Positions 27,093-36,928 of a stretch of 64,000 bases of DNA are shown in pieces. Source of the DNA: Bradyrhizobium sp. CER78. Its GTDB lineage: Bacteria; Pseudomonadota; Alphaproteobacteria; Rhizobiales; Xanthobacteraceae. Position numbers and translations under genes: made by a program. Position 1 is the first letter of the stretch; every line of letters starts with the position of its first letter. The stretch covers positions 208,388 through 272,387 of the forward strand of contig NZ_JARVWP010000010.1 of the NCBI RefSeq assembly GCF_029846235.1. Reading direction: 5' to 3'. The notes under the pieces were generated by a model. That model did no database searches. It saw only the letters and a program-made list of their open reading frames with translations, and was not told where the DNA came from.

Positions 27093-28778
27093 ATGAGAAT
27101 GAGTGCTAACTTCGATTCTGCATTGCGTGTGCGCGCTTACGAAGAAGCCGCCGGTCAGCTGCGGGCACGTCTCGGACAAACGACCGACGCCTCTCCCGAT
27201 CACAGAAGGCTGACGGCGCTCGATCTGTTTCGGGCCGCGCCGCGCGAGGCGGCAGCACTGTTCTATTTCGATGCGACGCAGAGCTATGCCGATATCGACG
27301 GGTTGAGCGACCGTCTCGCCGGCGTTTTCGCACGCAAGGGGGTTGGCCGCGGCGACCGGGTTGCCGTCATTCTTCAGAATGTACCACAGTTCGTCATCGC
27401 CAGCGTGGCGGCATGGAAAGTCGGGGCCATCGTCGTCAGCCTCAATCCGATGTACCGGACGCCGGAGCTTCGGAAGCTGTTCAAGGACTGCGAACCCAAG
27501 GCGGTGATCTGTCACGATGATCAATGGGACAACGTTGTCCCGGCCGCTGATTCAGTCGATCCCGAATTGGTGCTCTGGACCTCCGCCCGTGAATTCCAGA
27601 TGCGGAACGATGTCCGGGTGCTGCCGGAGCCGGGCGCGGCGCCGCCGACCCAAGCGCTGGCCGTGGTCTTCGCCGAAGACGCATCCGTGCCGCCGCCGCT
27701 TGTCCTGACCCCCGACGACATCGGCTTGCTGCTCTACACGTCCGGAACCACGGGCGTTCCCAAGGGCGCGATGCTCACGCATCGCAACCTGGTGGCGACG
27801 GCGCTGGTCTGCCGCGATCATTTCGAGCTGAACAGGACGTCGCGGATCTTCGGCGTCGCGCCGCTGTTCCACATCACCGGCTTCGAGATCCAGATGGTTG
27901 CGGCCTTCGCTGCGCGTGCGGCGATGGTGCTGACCTATCGCTTCCAGCCGCAGGTCGCTCTCGATGCCTTCCTCGAATGGCGGCCGACATTCATTATCGG
28001 TGCCATCACGGCATACATCGCGTTGATGAATCAGGCCGACGCAACGCGCCGGCATTTCGAGAGCTTCGTCCATATCTATTCCGGCGGCGCGCCGATTGCG
28101 CCCTCGGTGATCGACGCCTTTGCGGAGCGGTTTGGACGGGCGATCCGCAGTTCCTATGGAATGACTGAGCTGACCTCTGCAAGTCATCTTGCACCCAACG
28201 AAGGTCCAATTCCCGTCGATCCCGCGTCGGGCGCGCTGTCCATCGGCAGGCCAACGTCCGCGGTCGATGCGATCGTGGTCGACGACGAGCGTCACCCGCT
28301 CGGACCGGGTGAACATGGCGAAGTGGTCGTGCGTGGGTCCGGTGTGATGGCTGGCTACTGGAGAAAGCCGGTGGAAACCGATGAGGTGCTGATGAATGGT
28401 TGGCTGCACAGCGGCGACGTCGGCTTCTTTGACGAGAGCGGCTGGTTCTATCTCGTGGACCGCAAGAAGGACATGATCTCAGCCTCCGGCTTCAAGGTTT
28501 GGCCGCGTGAGGTGGAAGACGTGATCTACGGCTTTCCGGGCGTGCGCGAGGCAGCCGTCGTCGGTGCTACCGATCCCTATCGCGGCGAGACGGTAGTGGC
28601 TTTCGTCTCCGCGCGGCCTGGTGCCGCAATCGACGTCGCCGCGCTCTCGGGCTTTTGCCGCGAACGATTGGCCGCCTACAAATGCCCTGTCGACATTCGC
28701 GTGCTGGACGATTTGCCGAAGACGGAGTCAGGCAAGATTACCCGAAACACACTCCGGGACAGCCTGCGCAGCCAGTAA
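27093..28778 (+). CDS. Acyl-CoA synthetase (AMP-binding, long-chain fatty acid-CoA ligase type)
   Basis: This 561-aa ANL-superfamily enzyme has the P-loop YTSGTTGVPKGAMLTH at about 214-229, the adenine-binding SSYGMTE, the hinge region around WLHSGDVGFFDESGWFYLVDR and the catalytic lysine segment TESGKITRN near the C-terminus. It activates a carboxylic acid to its CoA thioester. An acyl-CoA dehydrogenase follows 11 bases downstream, so the pair forms a beta-oxidation-like step. The acyl substrate is not evident. Confidence 0.94.
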   Translation: MRMSANFDSALRVRAYEEAAGQLRARLGQTTDASPDHRRLTALDLFRAAPREAAALFYFDATQSYADIDGLSDRLAGVFARKGVGRGDRVAVILQNVPQFVIASVAAWKVGAIVVSLNPMYRTPELRKLFKDCEPKAVICHDDQWDNVVPAADSVDPELVLWTSAREFQMRNDVRVLPEPGAAPPTQALAVVFAEDASVPPPLVLTPDDIGLLLYTSGTTGVPKGAMLTHRNLVATALVCRDHFELNRTSRIFGVAPLFHITGFEIQMVAAFAARAAMVLTYRFQPQVALDAFLEWRPTFIIGAITAYIALMNQADATRRHFESFVHIYSGGAPIAPSVIDAFAERFGRAIRSSYGMTELTSASHLAPNEGPIPVDPASGALSIGRPTSAVDAIVVDDERHPLGPGEHGEVVVRGSGVMAGYWRKPVETDEVLMNGWLHSGDVGFFDESGWFYLVDRKKDMISASGFKVWPREVEDVIYGFPGVREAAVVGATDPYRGETVVAFVSARPGAAIDVAALSGFCRERLAAYKCPVDIRVLDDLPKTESGKITRNTLRDSLRSQ

Positions 28779-28789
28779 GGAGTATTCAA

Positions 28790-30094
28790 GTGGATATTAC
28801 GCAAAGCGAACGCAGCCGAGAACTGGCCGAGCGTATCGAGCGCTTCATGATGGAGCACATCTATCCGAATGAGCGCCGGTATTATCAGGAAGCGGAGCGG
28901 CTCGGGCCCTGGGCCGTGCACCCGATCGTGGAGAAATTGAAGCCGCTCGCGCAACAGGCCGGCTTGTGGAACCTGTTTCTGCCAGCTCACGAGGATGGGC
29001 TGACAAATCTTGAATATGCGCCGCTGTGCGAGATCATGGGACGTTCGCATCTGGCTCCCGAGGTGTTCAATTGCAGCGCGCCGGACACCGGAAATATGGA
29101 GACGATCCTGCGTTACGGTACGGAAGCGCAGAAGGAGCGTTGGCTGAAGCCGTTGCTCGCAGGCGAAATTCGCTCTTCGTTCGCGATGACGGAGCCCGAC
29201 GTTGCCTCATCCGATGCGACCAATGTCGCCAGCTTGATCGTGCGTGACGGCGACCATTACGTGATCAACGGTCGCAAGTGGTATACGACCGGTGCCACCG
29301 ATCCGCGATGCAAGATCATCATCTTCATGGGGCAGACCGACCCAGAGCACCCGGACCGTCACAAGCGCCAATCGATGATCCTTGTGCCGAAAGATACACC
29401 GGGCGTGCGTGTCGTCCGTTCGCTGCCGGTGCTCGGATTTTACGGCGTACCGGATCGCGCATCCGAGGTGATGTTCACCAATGTGCGCGTGCCGGCCACC
29501 AACATGCTGCTTGGCGAGGGACGTGGATTCGAGATCGCGCAGGGACGGCTTGGACCCGGACGCATCCATCATTGCATGCGGTTGATAGGCCTTTCCGAGC
29601 GCGTGCTCGAGCGCATGTGCCGGCGGGCGCTGAACCGTGTCGCTTTCGGCAAGCCGATCGCCGAGCAAACGGTGACGCTTGAGCGCCTGGCCGAAGCCCG
29701 CATGATGATCGAGCAGGCGCGACTGCTGACTCTCAGGGCGGCCTATATGATGGACACAGTCGGCAACAAGTCCGCGCGGCAGGAAATTGCCATGATCAAG
29801 GTCGTCGCGCCAAACATGGCACAGACGATCGTTGACTGGGCAATACAAGTTTTCGGTGGAGGTGGAACCAACAACGACCACTTCCTCTCGGCAGCGCTCG
29901 CCACGACCCGCTTGCTGCGACTGGCAGATGGTCCCGACGAGGTTCACCGCAACCAGATAGGCAAGCTCGAGCTGCATCGTTGGCTCAATTCCGATCCCGC
30001 GCGGACCGGCGGCGATGCCGATCCAATGTCCCCAGATGAATCTGAAGCATGGTCCGAAGGAGGCCTGTGGCCGCGCCCGAAACGACTGTCATAG
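28790..30094 (+). CDS. Acyl-CoA dehydrogenase (ACAD10/11-like)
   Basis: The GTG at 28790 has AAGGAG seven bases upstream and is preferred over in-frame upstream ATGs that lie inside the ligase gene. The 434-aa protein shows the FAD-binding and substrate motifs of the family (FAMTEPDVASSDATN, GRKWYTTGA) and the C-terminal FGGGGTNNDHFLSA with DEVHRNQIGKLEL. Its sequence style matches the bacterial ACAD10/11-like group. It transfers electrons from the acyl-CoA to ETF. Confidence 0.93.
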   Translation: MDITQSERSRELAERIERFMMEHIYPNERRYYQEAERLGPWAVHPIVEKLKPLAQQAGLWNLFLPAHEDGLTNLEYAPLCEIMGRSHLAPEVFNCSAPDTGNMETILRYGTEAQKERWLKPLLAGEIRSSFAMTEPDVASSDATNVASLIVRDGDHYVINGRKWYTTGATDPRCKIIIFMGQTDPEHPDRHKRQSMILVPKDTPGVRVVRSLPVLGFYGVPDRASEVMFTNVRVPATNMLLGEGRGFEIAQGRLGPGRIHHCMRLIGLSERVLERMCRRALNRVAFGKPIAEQTVTLERLAEARMMIEQARLLTLRAAYMMDTVGNKSARQEIAMIKVVAPNMAQTIVDWAIQVFGGGGTNNDHFLSAALATTRLLRLADGPDEVHRNQIGKLELHRWLNSDPARTGGDADPMSPDESEAWSEGGLWPRPKRLS

Positions 30095-30654
30095 ATGGGT
30101 CCAGAAGGTGGGGGCTCGCGACCTCGTATCGACACTCTCGGGTCTGCTCACGTTTGCCGCAAGCCGACATCGTGGTATCTGGTCCCGGGCTGTGCGGAAA
30201 TCAGCTTGGGGACTCGAACCCCGACACCCTCGGACGTACCGATGGGCCAACGGTGACGCGCGCTCACGCGAGCAGCACCGTGCAGTCGGGTCGATCCTCG
30301 CTAGGAGAGGCGCTTCCTTATTTGGAAATGCCTGCTAAGCAGTTGATACGACTGAAGGCGAATTCGACCAATTTTTCCAAACGCGGCTTGAAATCGTTGA
30401 ATGATCAAGCAGGTTTTGATTCCGCCATTCGGAGGTTCGATCCCTCCCGCCCCAGCCAATGCGCAAGCCATTGATTTCGCTAAAAGAATCGACTGCTCCC
30501 CGATCGCCCGCACGGGCATTTCGGGGCGGGATCGGGCTTTCTATCTGGAAATCCGTGCCGCTTTGGTTTCCATGCCGGTGGCCGATAAGCGCTGAGTCGC
30601 CCCGAGACCCACGTCAACAGGCGATCGCTCTCACGAAATAACGATGGATTTGAC
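30095..30654. other. Intergenic region with tRNA remnants
   Basis: This 560-base gap has no supported protein gene. It contains the tRNA-Gln-like 3' fragment at 30409-30458. A weaker T-arm-like hairpin on the minus strand at 30208-30222 has four G, the loop TTCGAGT and four C, but lacks any acceptor stem. Ahead of the helicase gene the sequence is featureless. Confidence 0.5.
30409..30458 (+). pseudogene. 3' fragment of a tRNA-Gln(TTG)-like gene, candidate attachment site
   Basis: The segment has an anticodon-loop-like TTTTGAT, a CCATTC variable region, a perfect T-arm (GGAGG, loop TTCGATC, CCTCC), a 3' acceptor half CGCCCCA, discriminator G and CCA. This is the layout of bacterial tRNA-Gln. 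Upstream there is no matching TGGGGCG acceptor strand or D-arm, and the anticodon stem is mispaired. It is therefore a fragment, not a working tRNA. Such 3' halves are left where integrative elements insert into tRNA genes. Confidence 0.65.
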
Positions 30655-33600
30655 GTGGCGAATACCAAGAAGGCCCGCGCTGCTGCTGGCGCGACGAAGA
30701 ACAGCAAGGGATTGGCGCGTTCCGGGATCTCATCTTCCTCGCCCCTCGGCATGTTGGCGCTGCATCTCCTCGAGCAATGGAAGGCATCCGGCAGCGACGG
30801 CATCGTCTTCCTTGCGGAGAGCGAGAACAGGGCCGAGCGCCTCGGCAGCGTGCTGCATTCGCTCGATCCTTCGCTCGAGGTGCTGGTGCTTCCGCGGCTG
30901 AATACCTTGCCGTTCGACGGGCTGGAGCCGTCGCGTGAGATCGCCGGCCGGCGCAGTTCAGTGTTGCGGCGTCTGGCGAAGAGCAAGAGGCCCGTCTTCC
31001 TGGTGTCGACGGCTGAGGCGATCATGGAGCGGTTGCCGTTGCCCGCGAGTTGGGGCCGCCTCAGCATCAGCTTGAAGGTCGGGGGGCGCTATTCCGAGCA
31101 GGATCTCAAGGATCGCTTGGAAGCCCTCGGATACGATCTCGACGAAGAGGCTGATTATCCGGGAAGCGTTCTGTTCCACGGCATGACGTTCGAAGTGTTT
31201 CCGGCCGGCGCCCTTGGGCCGTTCAGGATCGAGCATTCCGGCGGCGTGATCCGCAGGATCGCAGGCGTTGATCCCGATGAGCACGACGTTGTCTTCGACA
31301 CGCAGGAGCTGCTGATCGATCCGATGTCCGAGCGGATCGCGCTGGGAGGCAAAAGGGCGCAGCGCGCGGCGCTGCCGGACTATTGTGATCGCGCGCGCTG
31401 GATCGCGGACGCAGGCGTGTCTGCTCACGCCGACAGCTGGCTGAGCACGATCAAGGAGGCGGCCGGCCGCCGCGACACCCAGCGCGAGTATTTTGCACCT
31501 GCTGACTGGAAGCGGCTGACCAAGCGCATGAGCGTGCTGCCGCGAAAGGCGGCTTTCATTGCTACGCCTGATTTCTCGAAGGTCGCCTCGTCGCGGAAAG
31601 CGCTCCGCGCCTTTGTTGCCGATACGGAGCGTGCCGGATCGCGGCTGCTGCTCGTTGCAGCTGTTGAGGACGACCTGCGCACGATGGAGCGGATGGGCGG
31701 GATCAAGGCAGAGCGCTTCACCGACTGGAGCGAGGCGGCGAAGGGGCGGGGCGGCGAAGCCGCGCTCCTGGCAGACTTCGACACCGGCTTCATCGATTCA
31801 GGCCGCAAGCCGCTTGTCGTCGTGACGGCGACCGACGTGCTCGGCAGCCGGGCCCATCATCCGCAGCCGATGGCCAGGGCCTGGAGTGCGGCGTTCGATC
31901 ATCCCGACGTGCCGGAGCGGGGCGCGGTCGTCGTTCATCTGCAACGGGGCCTCGCCGTGCTCGACGGCCTGCAGACCTTCGACATGGGGAAGGAATCGTC
32001 TCGCGAGATGATCAGGCTGGCATTCACCGGCGACGATGCCGTCCTCGTTCCTCCCGCCGACCTTGCGCTGATCTGGCCCTATGCGGCTGAGCTCGGCAGG
32101 CTGACATTGGACAGGGCCGATGGCAGCACGTGGTGGGCGCGACGGACCAAGGCGGAGCAGGAAATCCAGACCGCCGCCAAAGCGCTCGCCAAACACATCG
32201 CGCAGCGGCGTCGCCGGCGCGCGCCCAAGCTGGTCGCTCCTGGTCCCGCATACGAACGCTTCGTCGCGCGCTTTCCGTATTTCACGACGGTCGACCAGGC
32301 GAGGGCGATCCGCGACGTGCTGGATGATCTTGCGTCGGGTCATCCGATGGACCGGGTCGTCTGCGGCGATGTCGGATTTGGCAAGACCGAGGTCGCCTTG
32401 CGCGCGGCGGCCGCCGTTGCGCTGTCGGGCAAGCAGGTTGCAATCGTTGTGCCGACCACCGTTCTGGCAAGGCAGCACGTCGCGACGTTCCGCAAGCGGT
32501 TCGCGCCGCTCGGCATCGAGGTGGGAAGCCTGTCGCGCGCGACCTCGGCGCAGGAAATGCGGGAGACGAAGGAAAGCCTGCGAAGCGGCAAGATGAAGGT
32601 CGTGGTCGGCACGCAGGCGATCGCATCGAAGGATGTGAAATTCGCCAAGCTGAGCCTGGTCATCGTCGACGAGGAGCAGCACTTCGGGGCAGCGGAGAAG
32701 GCGAAACTCTCGGGTCTGGCGAAGGGTGTCCATACGCTCTGGATGAGCGCCACGCCGATCCCGCGCACGCTTGCGGCAGGTCTTGCGGGGTTCAGGGATC
32801 TCAGCGTGATCGCATCCCCACCGGTGCACCGGCTGCCGGTCGTGACCAAGATCGCGCCGCTTTCGGACGCTGCGATTGCAGCGGCATTGTTGCGCGAGCA
32901 GCGGCGTCACGGGCAGAGCTTCTTGATCTGTCCGCGCATCCAGGATCTGGATCCGCTGCTGGCGCGCGTGCAGGCGGTCGCCCCGGAGCTCCGCATCGTT
33001 TGCCTGCACGGCAAGCTGCCCGCCGATGAACTTGACGACCGCATGATGAGCTTCGTCGAAGGCGAGGCCGACGTCCTGTTGGCGACCAACATCGTGGAAA
33101 GCGGTCTCGATATTCCGCGGGCGAACACCATCGTGGTCTGTTGGCCGGAAAAGTTTGGCCTGGCACAGCTTCACCAGCTGAGGGGACGGGTGGGGCGCGG
33201 TGGAACGCGCGCTTTCGCGTACATGCTGACCGAAACGAGCTCGGAGCAATCCGGCAAGCGATTAGCCGTTCTGGAGGAGTTCAGCAGACCGGGCGCAGGT
33301 TTTGCGATCAGCGAGCGTGATCTGGACCTCAGAGGTGCCGGAGATCTGTTGTCCGAGCGGCAATCCGGCCACGTGCAGGTGTTCGGACCGGTGCTCTATA
33401 GCCACCTTCTGAAGCAGGCTTCGGAGAAGACCAACGATCGGTCCGCCGATCTGTGGGTGCCCGACCTCAATCTTCCGCTCGCGGATCTCCTACCAAGGAG
33501 TTACGTGCAGTCGGAATCGATGCGCCTCGAAATTTATGGTCGCGTCGCCAGGTGCCGGAATGAAGACGATCTGGAAGATCTGGAAGAAGAGACCTCGCGC

Positions 33601-33855
33601 CGTTTCGGCAGGCTGCCGCCGGCGGGGCGGGATTTCTTCGCGGCCGCAAGGCTCAGGATCGATTGCAAGCGGCGAGGCATCGTGAGGCTCGATGTCGGGC
33701 CGGAGGCCGTCGCAGCGACGTTCCTGCCGGGGAGGCTGCCCAAATCCAGGGCACGATCGCTCCAACGCGACGGCGATCGCGTCTTTTACTCAGACAGGAC
33801 ACACGAGCCGCCTTTCGAGCGGATCAACGATCTGCTGGATATTCTGGACGAGTGA
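30655..33855 (+). CDS. Mfd-like DEAD/DEAH helicase (transcription-repair coupling factor paralogue)
   Basis: This 1066-aa protein starts at GTG 30655 with only a weak ribosome site. It keeps the Mfd order. A UvrB-homology N-terminus comes first, then an RNA-polymerase-interaction-like segment (AVVVHLQRGLAVLDGL), a motor with Walker A GDVGFGKTEVA near 571 and DEEQHFG near 670, MSATPIPRTL, the RecG/Mfd-type GAGDLLSERQSGH and a C-terminal TRCF domain. It is about 100 residues shorter than typical Mfd. The RNA-polymerase contact motif diverges from the usual HEDHGIGRY-type sequence, so it is probably an extra paralogue. Confidence 0.85.
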   Translation: MANTKKARAAAGATKNSKGLARSGISSSSPLGMLALHLLEQWKASGSDGIVFLAESENRAERLGSVLHSLDPSLEVLVLPRLNTLPFDGLEPSREIAGRRSSVLRRLAKSKRPVFLVSTAEAIMERLPLPASWGRLSISLKVGGRYSEQDLKDRLEALGYDLDEEADYPGSVLFHGMTFEVFPAGALGPFRIEHSGGVIRRIAGVDPDEHDVVFDTQELLIDPMSERIALGGKRAQRAALPDYCDRARWIADAGVSAHADSWLSTIKEAAGRRDTQREYFAPADWKRLTKRMSVLPRKAAFIATPDFSKVASSRKALRAFVADTERAGSRLLLVAAVEDDLRTMERMGGIKAERFTDWSEAAKGRGGEAALLADFDTGFIDSGRKPLVVVTATDVLGSRAHHPQPMARAWSAAFDHPDVPERGAVVVHLQRGLAVLDGLQTFDMGKESSREMIRLAFTGDDAVLVPPADLALIWPYAAELGRLTLDRADGSTWWARRTKAEQEIQTAAKALAKHIAQRRRRRAPKLVAPGPAYERFVARFPYFTTVDQARAIRDVLDDLASGHPMDRVVCGDVGFGKTEVALRAAAAVALSGKQVAIVVPTTVLARQHVATFRKRFAPLGIEVGSLSRATSAQEMRETKESLRSGKMKVVVGTQAIASKDVKFAKLSLVIVDEEQHFGAAEKAKLSGLAKGVHTLWMSATPIPRTLAAGLAGFRDLSVIASPPVHRLPVVTKIAPLSDAAIAAALLREQRRHGQSFLICPRIQDLDPLLARVQAVAPELRIVCLHGKLPADELDDRMMSFVEGEADVLLATNIVESGLDIPRANTIVVCWPEKFGLAQLHQLRGRVGRGGTRAFAYMLTETSSEQSGKRLAVLEEFSRPGAGFAISERDLDLRGAGDLLSERQSGHVQVFGPVLYSHLLKQASEKTNDRSADLWVPDLNLPLADLLPRSYVQSESMRLEIYGRVARCRNEDDLEDLEEETSRRFGRLPPAGRDFFAAARLRIDCKRRGIVRLDVGPEAVAATFLPGRLPKSRARSLQRDGDRVFYSDRTHEPPFERINDLLDILDE

Positions 33856-34640
33856 GTGCGACGTCACTGCTAGGCAACGCCTTCGTGGGCCAGCGTCACG
33901 CGCCCGCTGCCTCACGGCGCTTTACCCGCTCTCGTCAGACACGAGTCTTGTGGAGATATTTCATCGCCCGACTGCTGCGGAGAACAAATCGACTGATCCG
34001 GTGCACTGACATCGCAGTGACATGGAGTGCCGCTACCGCAGAGATGAGGCGGTCCGTCCGCCGTCCTTCGGCCTGCTCCGAGCCATCGGAAAGCCCCCTT
34101 CCAGGCCCGACTCGACGGTATCTAGGGCAGGCTATGTCGTTCAGATGCCGGTATTTTTGGGCCGAAATATTGGGCCCGGAGCCGGAATCAGTGCCGCCAA
34201 AGCGGGCTCCGATTTTCGCTTTTTCCGTAGGACTACGCGTTTTGCACACCGTTCCGCCCGGTGTTGCCCAAACTTGTGCCCGCCAGCGGCATCTGAAATA
34301 TTCCCATTGTATTTCAATGGCTTGTCGATTTTCCGCAGTTCAAATGCCCGTGATATTTGTGCAACATTTGCCCGAAAACAGCCGCAGCTCCTGCCGTCGC
34401 AAGCGGTCTTTTGTTGCGTGATCGGGGGGCTTCTGTCTCATATGGAACTGCGACGGAGGGGGGCATCCCGAGGTCGTCCCGTTCTAGGTGGTTCGCTTAA
34501 GTCCCTCGCGTTCATGCGGGTGTGTCCGAAGGCGCGAAGCGACTAAGCGGGGATTTAAGGGACAAAGGGAACCAACCTGAGGGTGTCTTACCCGGCGGAA
34601 CCGGAACCTTCCCTGAGATAGAGCAACTTGGAGGTTTAAC
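33856..34640. other. Long upstream region of the porin gene
   Basis: This 785-base gap has lower GC than its surroundings, and no ORF in it has a ribosome site or known product. The porin ribosome site GGAGG lies at about 34630. The length suggests a long leader or distal control sites, as is common for abundant porins. GTCCCT near 34500 and AGGGAC near 34557 could pair in the leader. No terminator for the helicase gene was identified. Confidence 0.4.
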
Positions 34641-36191
34641 ATGAAGATGGTTAAGAGCCTTATCCTCGGCTCGGCGGCGGCTCTCGTCGCGGTCGGCGGA
34701 GCTCAGGCGGCCGATCTTCCCGTCAAGGCCAAAGCGGTCGAGTACGTGAAGGTTTGCTCCCTGTATGGTCCCGGTTTCTACTACATCCCGGGCACCGATA
34801 CCTGTATCAAGCTGGGCGGCTACCTGCGCGCCGACGTCGTCGTGAACTCGAACTCGGATCACACCGGCAACACCTCGGGTGCCGGCGGTGCGAACAACCG
34901 GTTCACGAACGGCTACACCTGGCGCTCTCGTGAAGACCTGAACATCGATACCCGTACGGCGACCGAATACGGTGTTGTCCGTACCTTCTTCGATGCGACG
35001 TTCTCGTGGACGACGGACACCTACGCTGGTCAGGGCAACGGCGCGACCGTTTACTCCCCGATCGGCACGGTTGCGGCTCCGAACAATGCCGGCTCCGGTA
35101 ACGTCGCCGCTGGTACGGTTGGCGTCTACTACGCCTTCATCCAGTTCGCCGGCTTCACCATGGGTAAGGCGGTCTCGCAGTTCTCGGCTCCGTGGGCCAA
35201 CTATCCGGGCAACAACTTCGACGGTCTCGTCGGCGGCGGCGGTACCATCACTGGCGTGAACCAGTTCACCTACACCGCTCAGTTCGGCAACGGCGTGTCG
35301 CTGTCTCTGTCGGCTCAGGATCAGACGGCCTACTATCAGGCTGGCGTGAACAACATCCTCGCGGGTGGCGCTTACGGCACCAGCGATTACGCTGGCACGA
35401 TTGCTCCGGACCTCGTCGCGATGCTGCGCGTCGACCAGGCTTGGGGTCTGTTCCAGGCGTCGTTCGCGGCGCATGACAACCACGCGGCCTACTACGGCGG
35501 CACTGAGTTGACCGGTCATCCGGACGACAAGTGGGGCTGGGCTGGTCAGTTGGCCTTGTCGATCAAGAACATTCCGACCGGACCTGGCGACACCATCAAC
35601 TTGCAGGGCGTCTACACCAACGGTGCGACGCGCTACAACATCCAGGACCTCGCTGGTTCGGCTGGTGCGAACACCATCTATGGTGGAACCGGTCTGCCGG
35701 GCGCCTACCAGAGCATTGGTATCGGCGTTGCTCCTGACAGCGTGTTCGGTGCTATCGGTGGCGTGAACACTGGGCAGCAGCTGGTCACCACCTGGGGCTT
35801 CCGCGGTGCATACGTGCACAACTGGAACCCCTACTGGAACACCTCGATCTACGGTGCTTATGCCGGTATCACCTACAACGATACGGCTAAGACCCTGCTC
35901 TGCGGCGTCGGCGGCGTGGGCGGTTCGGTTCGGACCACCCTCAATGCTCTGGGCGGCGCGATCACCACCTGCAACCCCGACTACAACATCGCGCAGATTG
36001 GCACCCAGACCCAGTGGACCCCGGTCAAGAACCTGACCTTCACGGCAGACCTGACCTACACCCATCTGGATCAGAAGTATGCTGGTACGGTGGCGGCGCC
36101 CAGCGCCGCGATCGGCAAGCCTGCCGCTCTCTACGAGCTGAAGGACCAGAATACTGTGACCCTGCTGCTCCGCGCTCAGCGCAACTGGTAA
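34641..36191 (+). CDS. Outer-membrane porin, Porin_2 (rhizobial Omp2b-like) family
   Basis: The product is 516 aa with a signal peptide ending AQA and mature N-terminus ADLPVKAKA. Near the start of the mature protein are CSLYGPGFYYIPGTDTCIKLGGYLR, the conserved two-cysteine opening of Porin_2 proteins in Rhizobiales, and strand motifs ending with the C-terminal aromatic in AQRNW. It forms a trimeric beta-barrel for small hydrophilic solutes. Uniform, biased codon use suggests high expression. A strong terminator follows 31 bases after the stop. A broken partial copy lies at 38612. Confidence 0.95.
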   Translation: MKMVKSLILGSAAALVAVGGAQAADLPVKAKAVEYVKVCSLYGPGFYYIPGTDTCIKLGGYLRADVVVNSNSDHTGNTSGAGGANNRFTNGYTWRSREDLNIDTRTATEYGVVRTFFDATFSWTTDTYAGQGNGATVYSPIGTVAAPNNAGSGNVAAGTVGVYYAFIQFAGFTMGKAVSQFSAPWANYPGNNFDGLVGGGGTITGVNQFTYTAQFGNGVSLSLSAQDQTAYYQAGVNNILAGGAYGTSDYAGTIAPDLVAMLRVDQAWGLFQASFAAHDNHAAYYGGTELTGHPDDKWGWAGQLALSIKNIPTGPGDTINLQGVYTNGATRYNIQDLAGSAGANTIYGGTGLPGAYQSIGIGVAPDSVFGAIGGVNTGQQLVTTWGFRGAYVHNWNPYWNTSIYGAYAGITYNDTAKTLLCGVGGVGGSVRTTLNALGGAITTCNPDYNIAQIGTQTQWTPVKNLTFTADLTYTHLDQKYAGTVAAPSAAIGKPAALYELKDQNTVTLLLRAQRNW

Positions 36192-36222
36192 TACCGGTTG
36201 ATCTGACCGTAAGCTAACAGAG

Positions 36223-36248
36223 CCCCCGGTGGAAACGCCGGGGGTTTT
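36223..36248 (+). terminator. Rho-independent terminator of the porin gene
   Basis: CCCCCGG (36223-36229) pairs perfectly with CCGGGGG (36238-36244) around an eight-base loop, followed by TTTTGCTTTG. A near-identical terminator follows the porin fragment at 39043. Confidence 0.92.
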
Positions 36249-36344
36249 GCTTTGCCCGGCGGTGACTTGCTCGCTAGCCATTTTTCTTTCGCGCGACCCC
36301 GGGTCATTGACGCAGACCAGTCCACGGCGGACGTTTGGCGAGCC

Positions 36345-36557
36345 ATGACGGTAGCCCAACAAATAGTTCGCATGATCCGCGAGCAGCCACGTCTCACAGA
36401 GCGCCAACTTGCTGAGCGCATTTTCGGAGAGGGAGCCTCCATACAGCGCGTCAATCCAACGTGCCGAAAGCTAGTGGCGATGGGATGGCTGGAGCGACAT
36501 GGCCGAGGATGGGCGGCAGACCCGTTCACCTATCATTCTGCGAAACCTAACCTCTGA
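36345..36557 (+). CDS. Small winged-helix-like protein
   Basis: The ATG at 36345 gives 70 residues. LTERQLAERIFGEGASIQRVNPTCRKLVAMGWLERHGRG reads as a helix-turn-helix with a wing: two helices, a recognition-like helix with conserved spacing, then a basic wing. A TTG 31 codons upstream would extend it into low-quality sequence near the terminator. There is no strong ribosome site. It could be a small DNA-binding protein. It lies alone between two terminator-like or silent regions. Confidence 0.55.
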   Translation: MTVAQQIVRMIREQPRLTERQLAERIFGEGASIQRVNPTCRKLVAMGWLERHGRGWAADPFTYHSAKPNL

Positions 36558-36928
36558 GCCGAGAGAGTTCAGCTGATCCGTCTATCTCGCCGAAGGGCTA
36601 TGCAAAAGGGAATCGCAGGGATTCGAAAATGCTTAGAGGGAGCCTCTATAAGGCGAGTTACAAATTGAACTAACGCTCGTTAAACGAGAGCTCCGGGATA
36701 ACGAAATTCTTTGACATTGAAGCTTGTTCTCCCCGGAATTCCATAAGCCGATAAAGAACTTTTAAGCCCATAGTCGTTCCGCTGGCGTGTGTCAGAGACA
36801 ACAAAAAGCCCTGTCCTCCAGCCACTTCTTCCTCTGCTAGCGACCGTGGACGTCCACGCTTGTTCGCGAAAACGCGGTTGAATGGCTGCGACGCATTGAT
36901 GTAGTCCGTCAGGAAATCGGAGCGCCCA
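36558..36928. other. Intergenic region without convincing gene
   Basis: About 370 bases of mixed composition, with a more AT-rich part at 36590-36730 that may hold the promoter for the gene at 36929. A perfect short inverted repeat, CTCGTT-A-AACGAG, lies at 36676-36688. Minus-strand ORFs here run into the antisense of the next gene and are not credible. Confidence 0.4.

Noticed and set aside
30208..30222. T-arm-like hairpin on the minus strand (GGGG-TTCGAGT-CCCC)
   Set aside because: No acceptor stem, CCA or anticodon arm can be folded around it; four-base arms with a seven-base loop occur by chance.
33663..34546. Two plus-strand frames upstream of the porin
   Set aside because: One starts inside the helicase gene in another frame and neither has a ribosome site or domain.
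34512..36407. 631-aa minus-strand open frame across the porin gene
   Set aside because: It is the antisense of a clear Porin_2 gene with biased codon use; the product has no recognisable domain.
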